A DNA stretch of 11,226 bases. Source: Verrucomicrobiales bacterium. GTDB lineage: Bacteria; Verrucomicrobiota; Verrucomicrobiia; Verrucomicrobiales; SLCJ01. The stretch is from NCBI GenBank assembly GCA_007125835.1, contig SLCJ01000299.1, positions 1-11,226 of the forward strand, written 5' to 3'. The notes beneath the pieces are model-generated. The model was not told the DNA's origin. It did not search any database and worked only from the letters and a program-made list of their open reading frames with translations. Positions 1 to 6,527 of this stretch are shown here, one piece after another. Position numbers and translations under genes: made by a program. How positions within the stretch are numbered: the stretch's first letter is position 1; every line of letters begins with the position of its first letter.

Positions 1-741
1 CGCCAGGTCCTCAGGCAGGACCGAGTCAAAGCGCCGCCCCTCGACGATCAGCGCGGACGCATGCAGGGCCTGGCGCCAATGCCCCAGCCGTTCTGCCAGC
101 CCGTCCGTCCAGCCGGTTTGGATGAACTCAAGGTATTCGCCACCATCATCGCTGGTGTAAATTTTGTCTCCCACAAGGGGGTGCCCCATCCAGGCCATGT
201 GAACCCGGAGCTGGTGCATTCTTCCCGTGCGGGGCTCCAGCCTCACCAGGGAAACAGGTCCAGACACAGGGTGCCAGCCTCGCTCGATCACGGTGTATCC
301 GGTGCGGCTCGGACGCCCGTTCCCGTCGACTTTCTGCCGCACATACACGGCACTCGGCTCCACCTCCCCGGCCCGTAACAAAGGGGCGTCGACCCACCCC
401 GCGTCGTCCGCCGGGTGCCCGCGCACAATTGCCAGATACTCCTTGCCGATCTCCCTCCGCATCATCGCTTTGCCCAGCCTACGCGCCGCGCTCCGGCGCG
501 TGGCCACAAGCACCAGGCCGCTGGTTTCCCGATCCAGCCGGGTCAGAATCGAGAGCGCACCGCCCACCGCCAGCTCATAACAAAGCCATTCGCGCAACTC
601 ATGCCACAGGGTGCGTGGGCCTCCCGGCCTCGTCGGATGAATCAACACCCCGGGTGGCTTTTCAACCACCACAAAATCCCCGCATTCCGCCAACAAGCCG
701 AATCCGGGAGCTTGTTTGTTCCAATCTTCCATCTTGCCCAT
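1..741 (-). CDS. RluA-family pseudouridine synthase, 3' end cut by window edge
   Basis: The minus strand is open from the ATG at 741 to base 1, giving 247 residues with no stop, so the C-terminus lies outside the window. The protein isomerises uridine to pseudouridine in rRNA or tRNA in the cytoplasm. Visible motifs are the catalytic block RLDRETSG at residues 68-75 (Asp70 is the expected nucleophile), VVEKPPGVLIHP near 24-36, RTGRMHQLRVH at 171-181 followed by GHPLVGD, and LHASAL at 226-231, which normally lies close to the C-terminus. Probably only some 10-30 residues are missing. No S4 domain precedes the catalytic domain, which resembles RluA or TruC more than RluC or RluD; the target base cannot be told. 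The ATG shares its A with the tsaB stop (TGATG), suggesting translational coupling. A second Met four codons in is an alternative start. Family assignment is firm, subfamily is not. Confidence 0.93.
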   Translation of the reverse strand, partial: MGKMEDWNKQAPGFGLLAECGDFVVVEKPPGVLIHPTRPGGPRTLWHELREWLCYELAVGGALSILTRLDRETSGLVLVATRRSAARRLGKAMMRREIGKEYLAIVRGHPADDAGWVDAPLLRAGEVEPSAVYVRQKVDGNGRPSRTGYTVIERGWHPVSGPVSLVRLEPRTGRMHQLRVHMAWMGHPLVGDKIYTSDDGGEYLEFIQTGWTDGLAERLGHWRQALHASALIVEGRRFDSVLPEDLA

Positions 742-1436
742 CAGGTTCCGGTCAGCGGATTGGACGGTGCCTCCCTCGTTGGCGGCACCTCGTCGGCCGC
801 TTGGGTAAAATAGGGTGCCCGCAAATAAAGCGGCTCGATCGGACCACTTCGGTCGCCGCCAAAGGCCCTAGACACATCATACGAAAACTCTTCCGCGAAC
901 ACTTGCGCCAGACCAACCGCCGAAGGTTTGCCCGGTAGCGCATCCTCCACCAGCACACTCCCCTCCATCGCATACACTGTGCCACGGACATCCTTCATGC
1001 GACTCTGCAACTCATCCGCTGGAAAAATCACAACTTCCCCGGCCATTCTTCCAGCCACTACCCGTGCCAGAAAAAACTCACCACGCCGCGCATCGCCGAG
1101 CACATGAAAGTCTCCACCCGGCTCCAGCGAAGCGAACGAATTCCAGCCCGCAACCGGCAGGTTCAAGACCACCGCAAGGCCCCGCGCCGCCGCGATCCCG
1201 ATTCGGATTCCTGTATAAGATCCCGGCCCGGTGCCCACTACTATGCCCGCCACAGGCACGCCGCGCCGCCGCACTTCTTCCACCGCGCGGCCCAACGGAC
1301 CGAAAAGCAGCGAGTTATGCGAGCGATCCGCCCGGAACTCCTCCGCAAACCACACTTCTCCCCCTCCCGGCGCGCCATTCACCAGCGCTACCGAGCCTTC
1401 CGGAGTCGACGTATCCATAGAGAGAAGCAACATCAT
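741..1436 (-). CDS. tsaB: tRNA threonylcarbamoyladenosine biosynthesis protein TsaB
   Basis: This 231-residue protein is TsaB, the pseudo-ASKHA partner of TsaD in the complex (TsaB-TsaD-TsaE) that transfers threonylcarbamoyl to A37 of ANN-decoding tRNAs. The start has the family pattern, LLLSMDTST at residues 3-11, followed by RSHNSLL near 38-44, the hallmark GPGSYTGIRIG at 70-80, and DARRGEFFLA at 115-124, equivalent to the DARMGEVY segment of other TsaB proteins. The C-terminal part has the usual PLYLR segment. Length is normal. Two consecutive ATG codons open the gene; the first is used here, with a partial Shine-Dalgarno (TAGGGTGA) just upstream. The gene lies 82 nt behind the acyltransferase-glycosyltransferase gene and overlaps the pseudouridine synthase by one base, so two RNA-modification genes are coupled. 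tsaD and tsaE are not in the window. Confidence 0.95.
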   Translation of the reverse strand: MMLLLSMDTSTPEGSVALVNGAPGGGEVWFAEEFRADRSHNSLLFGPLGRAVEEVRRRGVPVAGIVVGTGPGSYTGIRIGIAAARGLAVVLNLPVAGWNSFASLEPGGDFHVLGDARRGEFFLARVVAGRMAGEVVIFPADELQSRMKDVRGTVYAMEGSVLVEDALPGKPSAVGLAQVFAEEFSYDVSRAFGGDRSGPIEPLYLRAPYFTQAADEVPPTREAPSNPLTGT

Positions 1437-1518
1437 TCACCCTACAAAAGCACGGCCCGCGTCAAACGAAAGCACGCAAACGCGCTCACATGCGAATCCG
1501 ATCTGGGGCCCGTTCCCG

Positions 1519-3510
1519 TCACCCGTTCTCTTCGCCCCCTCCCCTCAGAATCCCCAACACCGCGCCCGCCACACGCTCGCTCGATATCGAATTCATGCAC
1601 CGAAAATCAAGCGGACACTCGCGCAGGAAACACGGACTGCACTCCACCTTCTCCCGCACAATCACGTGCTGGCGGCCCATCGGCCGTGTCCAGCTCGGCT
1701 CCGTCGAGCCGAAAACCGCCACCACCGGCACTCCAAGCAATGCCGCCAGATGCATCGTGCCCGTGTCGTTGCTCAAGAGCAGATCACATCCCCGCAGCGC
1801 GCCGATCAATTCCGACAAGGTGGTCCTGCCGACAAGATTCTCCACCTCCAGCCCGGCCATCGCGTCCTCTAAACGCAGGGAATCGTCCCTCTCGCCCGCC
1901 ACCCCCACAAGCACCCAAACCACACCAGTTGCGGCCCGCTCCGTCACCCGGCGCGCCGCCTCCGCGAACCGCTCCAGCGGCCACCGCTTTGCCGGCCCGT
2001 ACTCCGCTCCAAAGCACACCCCGATCCGAACTTTCCCGCTATCGCCTCCAGCTTGCCGCGCCCCACGCCCCGGCAGCGGTTCAAACAGCGACCTGCCCCC
2101 GCAATCCGCGCCGATCCGGTGCGCAATTTGCAAATACGATTCAATATGATGCGGCGGCCAGCCCGCCACCTCTTTCCGCGGCACCTCCTGGTGCAGCAGC
2201 CGCGAACGTCCGCCGCCGTAGCCCACCACGTGTGGCACGCCACCCAAGCGCATCTCCAGCACTGAACGAACGCTGTTGGGAAACAAAATTCCAGCGTCCC
2301 AAGGCCCCGCCGCCCGGATCTTCGACGCCACACGCACCACGCCCTCCCCTCCCTCGCGGGCAATCACCCCATCCACCCCGGGCACCGCGCGCCAAAACTC
2401 CGCCAGCTTCCCCGGGCTCAACACCACCAAGTGAAGGTCGGGCCTCCCCTCCTTGATAGCGCGCACCGCCGGCACCGCCATGCACGCATCACCCAGCCAG
2501 TTGGGGCTGCGCACCAAAACCGCAAACCGCCCCAACCCACCATCCTCAGGCAATACCCACCCCCGCTTGTGCTGGCGCAACAGGAAGGCAGGCGTCGGCG
2601 TCTTCCAACGATTGTGCACCCAGAACGAATCCTCCGGACTCCGCCGCACCGCCCTCTCAATGGCCGCATTGATCGCCAGTAATCCGCTCCCCTGCGCACT
2701 GCGCCCCTCACTCGCACTCTCCGGCAACATCTCCATCTCCAATTTCCATCGCGCGGGCCCCACACTGCTCACACCGATCAAACAAAGCGCAGCCCCCGAA
2801 CGCCGCGCCAACAACAACGGCAGCGGAGTTGTCGAGGCCAGCCGTCCGAAATACGGCGCGTACACACCCGCGTCCCCTGCATGCTGGTCGGCAAGCACCC
2901 CAAGACACCCGCCCCCGCGCAACCAGGCCACCCCTCCCGCAAAACCCTCGTTCCGATTCAAAAGCTTGCGCCCGGTGCGCGTACGCAAACCAAGCACATG
3001 GCGGTCCAGCCAGCGATTCGCCAGCGGCTGGTACACCGCTGCCCCTTGAGCCCCCTTGGGGAGAAACACGTCGGTCTGGGCCAATAGTTCCCAGGGCCCC
3101 TGATGCAGAACAATGAATACCACCCCCCGCCCGGCAGCATGCGCATCCTCAAGCTCTTTCGACCTGACCACCTCCACACAGCCCGCAATCTCGTCCGGAC
3201 TCATCGTCCCAAAACGCAGACTGCACGCCAAATTCGCACCAAGCCGCACCGCATGCCTCCAGCGCAGCAGCCGCCGCTCGCGTTCGCTCATTTCACCGGC
3301 AAAAGCAATGCGCAGATTGTGATCCACCAACCGCCGATATCGCCACCCGAAGACCAGAAAAACCACCCCACCCACTGCGCCCACCCTCGAACAAATTCCC
3401 AGCGGCAGCAGCCCCAGCACTCGCTCGACCACTCGGAAAAGCACATACGCACTCCACTGCCCCAGGGCCACCAACCCGCGGACTCTTGGGGGTTCAGGGT
3501 CTCCGGTCAT
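1519..3510 (-). CDS. Lipid A-type acyltransferase fused to WaaF-like heptosyltransferase (GT9)
   Basis: A single 663-residue frame carries two lipopolysaccharide enzymes. Residues 1 to about 310 form an LpxL/LpxM (HtrB/MsbB) acyltransferase: a hydrophobic N-terminal segment near 20-55, the catalytic HX4E motif at His136-Glu141 in VLHQGPWELL, the ADQH and YFGR segments near 207-223, and HNRWK at 299-303. Residues about 329-655 are a glycosyltransferase family 9 ADP-heptose:LPS heptosyltransferase: VRSPNWLGDACMAVPA at 332-347, GAEYGPAKRWP at 501-511, SNDTGTMHLAA at 580-590, VFGSTEPSWTRP at 599-610, and the paired CSPC and ECPL Cys block near 624-634. These match the WaaF subtype best. The first half should acylate the lipid A precursor and the second add heptose to the core, both at the cytoplasmic face of the inner membrane. 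The start has a partial ribosome site (AGGTTG). Domain calls are firm; sugar and acyl specificity are inferred. Confidence 0.93.
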   Translation of the reverse strand: MTGDPEPPRVRGLVALGQWSAYVLFRVVERVLGLLPLGICSRVGAVGGVVFLVFGWRYRRLVDHNLRIAFAGEMSERERRLLRWRHAVRLGANLACSLRFGTMSPDEIAGCVEVVRSKELEDAHAAGRGVVFIVLHQGPWELLAQTDVFLPKGAQGAAVYQPLANRWLDRHVLGLRTRTGRKLLNRNEGFAGGVAWLRGGGCLGVLADQHAGDAGVYAPYFGRLASTTPLPLLLARRSGAALCLIGVSSVGPARWKLEMEMLPESASEGRSAQGSGLLAINAAIERAVRRSPEDSFWVHNRWKTPTPAFLLRQHKRGWVLPEDGGLGRFAVLVRSPNWLGDACMAVPAVRAIKEGRPDLHLVVLSPGKLAEFWRAVPGVDGVIAREGGEGVVRVASKIRAAGPWDAGILFPNSVRSVLEMRLGGVPHVVGYGGGRSRLLHQEVPRKEVAGWPPHHIESYLQIAHRIGADCGGRSLFEPLPGRGARQAGGDSGKVRIGVCFGAEYGPAKRWPLERFAEAARRVTERAATGVVWVLVGVAGERDDSLRLEDAMAGLEVENLVGRTTLSELIGALRGCDLLLSNDTGTMHLAALLGVPVVAVFGSTEPSWTRPMGRQHVIVREKVECSPCFLRECPLDFRCMNSISSERVAGAVLGILRGGGEENG

Positions 3511-3592
3511 TCTTCAACCTGCGGATGGAGATGCCGAACCCGGAAACAAAACCGCAGAGCAACCAATGGCCTCGCGGAAAGGAGCCCGGAAC

Positions 3593-4045
3593 TCACGACT
3601 CGCTCTCTTCTTCCGAAGAATCGCGGTCCGAATCCTCCTCCCGCTCCGGAACATCGGCGGCATCGCCCTCATCTCCGGATTCCTCCGCATCCGTGTCATC
3701 CGGAACCAAAGCCCCACCTGCGGGAATTTCCTCTTCCACCACTTCCTCCACACCAGGGGGGGGCACCGCCACCTCATCAAACAAGGCCGAATCACGCCCC
3801 GACTTCGATTTCGACGCCATCAGCGTGGCAATGAGAATCGTGTTCACGAAAAACACCAAGGCAAGGAAAATGGTCCCTTTCTGAAGCACATTGGTCGTCT
3901 GCGCACCGAACATCTGGTCCGTCATTCCCGAACCAAACGCAGCACCAAGACCCTCTTGGCGCGGCCGCTGCCAGAGTATGATCAAAATCAAAAGCAGCCC
4001 CACCAGAGCGTGGAGAATGGAGAGAAGAGTGATGGCAATATCCAT
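3593..4045 (-). CDS. secG: Preprotein translocase subunit SecG with long acidic tail
   Basis: This 150-residue protein is SecG, the accessory subunit of the SecYEG channel in the inner membrane. It has two membrane segments (about residues 4-24 and 58-77) joined by the signature cytoplasmic loop: QRPRQEGLGAAFGSG at 26-40, then MFGAQTTNVLQKGT near 45-58. A typical SecG ends soon after the second helix or carries a short low-complexity tail. Here a tail of about 70 residues follows, and 25 of its last 60 residues are Asp or Glu, ending SSEEESES. The start is an ATG after GATCCCC with no evident Shine-Dalgarno. It lies 57 nt behind the SHD1 gene and 82 nt ahead of the acyltransferase-glycosyltransferase gene on the same strand. 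Identification is secure; the role of the tail is unknown. Confidence 0.95.
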   Translation of the reverse strand: MDIAITLLSILHALVGLLLILIILWQRPRQEGLGAAFGSGMTDQMFGAQTTNVLQKGTIFLALVFFVNTILIATLMASKSKSGRDSALFDEVAVPPPGVEEVVEEEIPAGGALVPDDTDAEESGDEGDAADVPEREEDSDRDSSEEESES

Positions 4046-4102
4046 GGGGATCGCAACAGTAGCCGAGTCCTCCGTTTTGTAAAGTTAAACCATCTCACCG
4101 AC

Positions 4103-4846
4103 TCACCGCAGCCCCTCGGGCCGCTCGCCGGTGAGTCCGAGCACCAGGCACCAGCCACTTGGGGTTCGCGCCACAGCAAGGGTCTGCCACAGCCCGCTCA
4201 CATTCCACACATCGGTGATCATCACCGATCCAACAGGAAATTCCTCCGGGTCAGGAAAGACCGCATCCAGCCGCCGATCACCAAACCGAGCTCCAATTGA
4301 TTCCTTGAACTCCTCCCAAGCCTTCCGGCATGCTTCGACGGAATCCATGGCCTCACCGCGCAGCGAGGACGCAATCAAGCGGTCGTTATTGCCGAACTCA
4401 ACATACAAGGTGAAACGCTGCCCCATGTAGTCACAGGAAAAAAGCCCACTCAAGCCGGTGCGTCCCCGCAGGCCGCGCGCGAGACTGGATTCCAGCTGCG
4501 GATGTTCATCCAGAGTTTCCTCAATCTCGGCAATCCCTCGTCCGGGGCGGATCGTCCGCAGCACCTGGGCAAGGTCCGCCGGGCTTTGCAAGGGTTCGCC
4601 ACGCCGGATGTCCTGACGCTGGTTTGCCGCCAAAAACTGCCGATCCTCCTCACTCAACCTCTCCACCGGAAAGGTGAACTCACGGCCGTCGGCTCGCTGG
4701 AGCGTCACCTCAGTCTCCGTGTTGGCAATCAAAATCGCCTCGATCACCGAGCCATTGTCCGCGCTGGTCCAGGAACGGTATTCGTCCCCACGGGCGAAAA
4801 CACACGTAAAGCACAAAATCAATAAAGTAGGGAATCGTTTCATCAT
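4103..4846 (-). CDS. Secreted SHD1-domain protein of unknown function
   Basis: The chosen start is the first ATG of ATGATGAAA, giving 247 residues. The frame stays open to an ATG at 5098, but those extra 84 codons have no protein-like character, span the divergent promoter and overlap bioD. From the chosen start the protein has a clear signal peptide: MMKR, a hydrophobic run LLILCFTCVFA, and likely cleavage after VFA at residue 18. Residues about 23-72 match the SHD1 (SLA1 homology 1) pattern common in secreted proteins of Planctomycetes and Verrucomicrobia: YRSWTSADNGSVIEAILI, then a V-x-L repeat and VERLSEEDRQFL. The remaining 170 residues are not recognised; they are soluble-looking and mixed alpha/beta. 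It heads the minus-strand operon before secG. An outer or periplasmic location is likely; function is unknown. Confidence 0.82.
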   Translation of the reverse strand: MMKRFPTLLILCFTCVFARGDEYRSWTSADNGSVIEAILIANTETEVTLQRADGREFTFPVERLSEEDRQFLAANQRQDIRRGEPLQSPADLAQVLRTIRPGRGIAEIEETLDEHPQLESSLARGLRGRTGLSGLFSCDYMGQRFTLYVEFGNNDRLIASSLRGEAMDSVEACRKAWEEFKESIGARFGDRRLDAVFPDPEEFPVGSVMITDVWNVSGLWQTLAVARTPSGWCLVLGLTGERPEGLR

Positions 4847-4875
4847 CAGGGGGTGTTGGTCGGCCAGGCAGAAGC

Positions 4876-4914
4876 GGCGGCCACCGGCCCGGCACCGGGA
4901 GGCAGGTCGCCGCC
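4876..4914 (-). other. GC-rich hairpin in the leader of the SHD1 gene
   Basis: GGCGGC at 4876-4881 is complementary to GCCGCC at 4909-4914, and CCGG at 4884-4887 can pair with CCGG at 4895-4898 inside it. In the minus-strand transcript this forms a strong stem about 30 nt before the SHD1 start codon, within the roughly 100-nt leader predicted from the promoter at 4954-4982. It could affect translation or transcription, or simply reflect GC richness. No run of U follows it. Confidence 0.35.
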
Positions 4915-4942
4915 TCTCCAGAGCAAAGCCACACGGAAGGGA

Positions 4943-4954
4943 TGTGAAAACACA
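4943..4954. promoter_or_regulatory. Inverted repeat TGTG-N4-CACA, possible operator
   Basis: TGTGAAAACACA is a perfect 4+4 inverted repeat with a four-base A/T spacer. It abuts the proposed -10 hexamer of the minus-strand promoter and covers the expected transcription start, a position typical for a repressor site. The half-site resembles a shortened CRP/FNR-type TGTGA, but the spacer is not the N6 of those sites. A short repeat like this can arise by chance, so it is only a candidate. Confidence 0.3.
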
Positions 4955-4982
4955 CAATACGTTAGGCAGCGGGGGTTGTCCA
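4954..4982 (-). promoter_or_regulatory. Sigma70-like promoter for the SHD1-secG operon
   Basis: On the minus strand, TGGACA (4982-4977; 5 of 6 to TTGACA) is followed by exactly 17 bases and TATTGT (4959-4954; 4 of 6 to TATAAT). Transcription would begin near 4947, leaving a leader of about 100 nt before the SHD1 ATG at 4846. This is the best promoter match in the 242-nt divergent spacer. I found no equally good match facing bioD. The consensus is that of E. coli, so its fit to this phylum is assumed. Confidence 0.45.
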
Positions 4983-5088
4983 TGCGCTTCTCCCCATAAA
5001 ACACATTTTCCTGAGAAACGTTGCGATCTTACAGAGGAAAACACGATTTGCTGGACATCGCGGCACCCCGCGCCATCGTGACACCACC

Positions 5089-5787
5089 ATGCACGCATTC
5101 ATTACCGGAACGGGGACGGGAGTGGGCAAAACCCACGTGACGACACTGATGCTACGCGCCCTGAGGGACACCGGGCGCACGGTTTGCGGCTTCAAACCCA
5201 TCAGCTGCGGCGGGCGCGAAGACGCTCAGGCCATACTGGAGGCCTCCTCACCGGGCTTTTCCCTCGACGAAATCAACCCGGTAGCCCTAAAAACACCGGC
5301 CGCACCCCATGTCGCGTGCCAGTTCGAAGGGCGCTCAATCGACCGGAATTCCCTCATCGAGGGCTTCCACTCCCTGGCCGGGCGCGCCGACCACGTCCTG
5401 GTGGAGGGAGCCGGCGGCTGGGCCGTGCCTGTGTCTCCCGGCCTCACCATGGCTGACCTCGCCGCCGACCTCAAGCTGCCCGTCATCGTCGTGGTCGACA
5501 ACCGCCTCGGAGCACTGAATCACACCATCCTCACCGTCGAAGCCATTCAAGGCAAAGGCCTCCAATGCGCCGGCCTGATCCTCAACCACCTCGCCGACGA
5601 ACGCGACATGGCCTCCATCACCAACCGCCAAACCCTTGAAGAGTGGCTCGGCATCCCCGTACTCGAGGATGTGTTGCACGCGGAAGACCACCTCGACCCG
5701 CAATGGGTCCTCGAAGCCCTCGCCCCCGCCGCCGGGAAAAACTTGCAATCCGCACTTGCAGCGAGCCCGCCTTGTGGCAATAGGTAG
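5089..5787 (+). CDS. bioD: Dethiobiotin synthetase BioD
   Basis: This 232-residue protein is BioD, which closes the ureido ring of dethiobiotin from 7,8-diaminopelargonic acid, CO2 and ATP, the step before biotin synthase. The N-terminus is the P-loop ITGTGTGVGKT at residues 5-15. GFKPISCG at 34-41 carries Lys36, equivalent to the substrate-binding Lys37 of E. coli; Asp45 in REDAQ and Glu106 in VEGAGGWAVPV are the expected metal ligands. VVVDNRLGALNHT at 134-146 is also typical. One oddity: the usual TGTDT reads TGTGT here, with Gly9 in place of the Asp. Length is normal. Upstream sequence is GACACCACC, with no Shine-Dalgarno. No other biotin gene lies in the window, so bioD is separate from any bio cluster. 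It diverges from the SHD1 gene across 242 nt. Confidence 0.95.
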   Translation: MHAFITGTGTGVGKTHVTTLMLRALRDTGRTVCGFKPISCGGREDAQAILEASSPGFSLDEINPVALKTPAAPHVACQFEGRSIDRNSLIEGFHSLAGRADHVLVEGAGGWAVPVSPGLTMADLAADLKLPVIVVVDNRLGALNHTILTVEAIQGKGLQCAGLILNHLADERDMASITNRQTLEEWLGIPVLEDVLHAEDHLDPQWVLEALAPAAGKNLQSALAASPPCGNR

Positions 5788-5837
5788 GGTCACGGCATGA
5801 GGTAGGGCCACACGACCGAAGGTTGACCCGCGTGCCG
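5782..5837 (+). repeat. Direct and inverted short repeats after bioD
   Basis: AGGTAGGGTCAC (5782-5793, overlapping the bioD stop codon) recurs as AGGTAGGGCCAC (5800-5811), a 12-base direct repeat with one mismatch and an 18-base period. GGGTCA (5787-5792) is the inverse of TGACCC (5824-5829), and CGGCA (5793-5797) of TGCCG (5833-5837); the two pairings cross, so they would be alternative stems or a pseudoknot. The rest of the 76-nt spacer up to the next gene shows nothing. This may be a degraded dispersed repeat unit; only a genome-wide search would tell. Confidence 0.4.
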
Positions 5838-5863
5838 CGAATGCATCCAAGCCAAAACAGGGA

Positions 5864-6127
5864 ATGAGCGACTACTACAATTCACGTGACGACTATCCGC
5901 GCGGCGGATATGAAAAACGGCAGGACCCCCCCTTGCACACTGAGAAAATCACCACCGAGCGCAAGATCTATTTCCTCGACTTGAAGGAAAACGACCGCGG
6001 CAAGTTTGTGAAAATTACCGAAGATGTGCGCGGCCGCCGCGATACCATCCTGGTTCCCATCGAGGCTCTCGATGATTTCATCGATGCCCTCCACAACATC
6101 CGCGATGCCGCGGGTGGCGGAGCCTGA
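5864..6127 (+). CDS. Small PUR-alpha-like (DUF3276-type) nucleic-acid-binding protein
   Basis: This 87-residue protein resembles the single-domain bacterial PUR proteins (DUF3276 type, including spirochaetal BpuR), which fold like eukaryotic Pur-alpha and bind single-stranded DNA or RNA. Residues about 26-77 hold the PUR pattern: HTEKITTERKIYFLDLKEND (a beta strand pair with alternating aromatic and charged residues), GKFVKITEDVRGRRDTILVP, then the helix IEALDDFIDALHNI. The first 20 residues are rich in Tyr, Asp, Arg and Gly and look disordered; the tail ends AAGGGA. The bases AGGGA sit directly before the ATG, too close for a normal Shine-Dalgarno. It lies 76 nt after bioD and 71 nt before the lipoprotein gene. 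The fold assignment rests on pattern recognition and the natural ligand is unknown. Confidence 0.83.
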   Translation: MSDYYNSRDDYPRGGYEKRQDPPLHTEKITTERKIYFLDLKENDRGKFVKITEDVRGRRDTILVPIEALDDFIDALHNIRDAAGGGA

Positions 6128-6198
6128 TCCGATCCGGTCCGAATCCGGCATCACCCAACCGCCTCATTTGCGGCCCCCTTGCCCTGCCTCCGTTTCCC

Positions 6199-6399
6199 AT
6201 GAACCGGAAAGCCTACCGCCTCGCCGCCGCAGCAGCCGCCTTGGCTGCAGTCATGCTCTTTTCTTCCTGCGCTCTCGTCACCGTTCCAGTCAAAACAGCA
6301 GGAAGCATCGCGGAAACCACAATCAGCACCACCGGCACAGTCGTCAGCTCGCCCTTCCAAGCCATGGGCGGCCGGAAACAAAGCAAGGACGCGGAGTAA
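6199..6399 (+). CDS. Small lipoprotein, 66 residues
   Basis: The protein begins MNRK, followed by an Ala-rich hydrophobic stretch and LFSSC, a lipobox whose Cys24 would be lipidated. The mature chain would be 43 residues: ALVTVPVKTAGSIAETTIST, a Ser/Thr/Val-rich middle, and a basic tail GGRKQSKDAE. Such short lipoproteins with a repeated V-K-T-A/T-G pattern are common in Gram-negative genomes, but I do not recognise a named family. Phe at the -3 position is less usual than Leu but tolerated. The ATG follows GTTTCCC with no Shine-Dalgarno. It lies between the PUR gene and the secreted hydrolase gene on the same strand. Function is unknown; an outer-membrane or inner-membrane anchor cannot be decided. 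Confidence 0.75.
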   Translation: MNRKAYRLAAAAAALAAVMLFSSCALVTVPVKTAGSIAETTISTTGTVVSSPFQAMGGRKQSKDAE

Positions 6400-6410
6400 A
6401 ACTTTTCACG

Positions 6411-6513
6411 CTGATCCGCCGACCCGAACCGACCACAAACCCTTCACCCGAAAATCGAGACAGCCGCGGACTGGTTCCTTCGTATGCTGCGGGACACCAC
6501 GCCAGCGGATCAG
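6411..6513 (+). repeat. 9-bp inverted repeat in the leader of the hydrolase gene
   Basis: CTGATCCGC (6411-6419) is perfectly inverted as GCGGATCAG (6505-6513), enclosing 85 bases. The right arm ends 14 bases before the ATG at 6528. If transcribed as part of the 128-nt spacer, the arms could form a long-range stem that brings the end of the lipoprotein gene near the next start. The spacer holds no other feature I can support. Confidence 0.35.
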
Positions 6514-6527
6514 AGCTAGCCAGAAAA

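Noticed and set aside
1104..2456. 450-codon open frame on the plus strand
   Set aside because: It lies antisense to tsaB and the acyltransferase-glycosyltransferase gene, whose motifs are clear. Its translation is dominated by Pro, Arg, Ser and Ala, as expected opposite a GC-rich gene.
4056..4083. TTTACA-N16-TACTGT as a separate secG promoter
   Set aside because: The -10 matches at only 3 of 6 positions and transcription would begin about four bases before the ATG. The gene is better explained as part of the operon.
5021..5049. TTGCGA as a -35 box for bioD
   Set aside because: No acceptable -10 hexamer is found 16-18 bases downstream, so the bioD promoter remains unassigned.
4847..5098. Upstream in-frame extension of the SHD1 gene to an ATG at 5098
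   Set aside because: The extra 84 codons have no domain, would bury the signal peptide, overlap bioD and cover the promoter. The ATG at 4846 is directly followed by the signal peptide.
6024..6527. Upstream in-frame extension of the hydrolase gene
   Set aside because: It overlaps the PUR and lipoprotein genes in another frame and would place the signal peptide 168 residues inside the protein.
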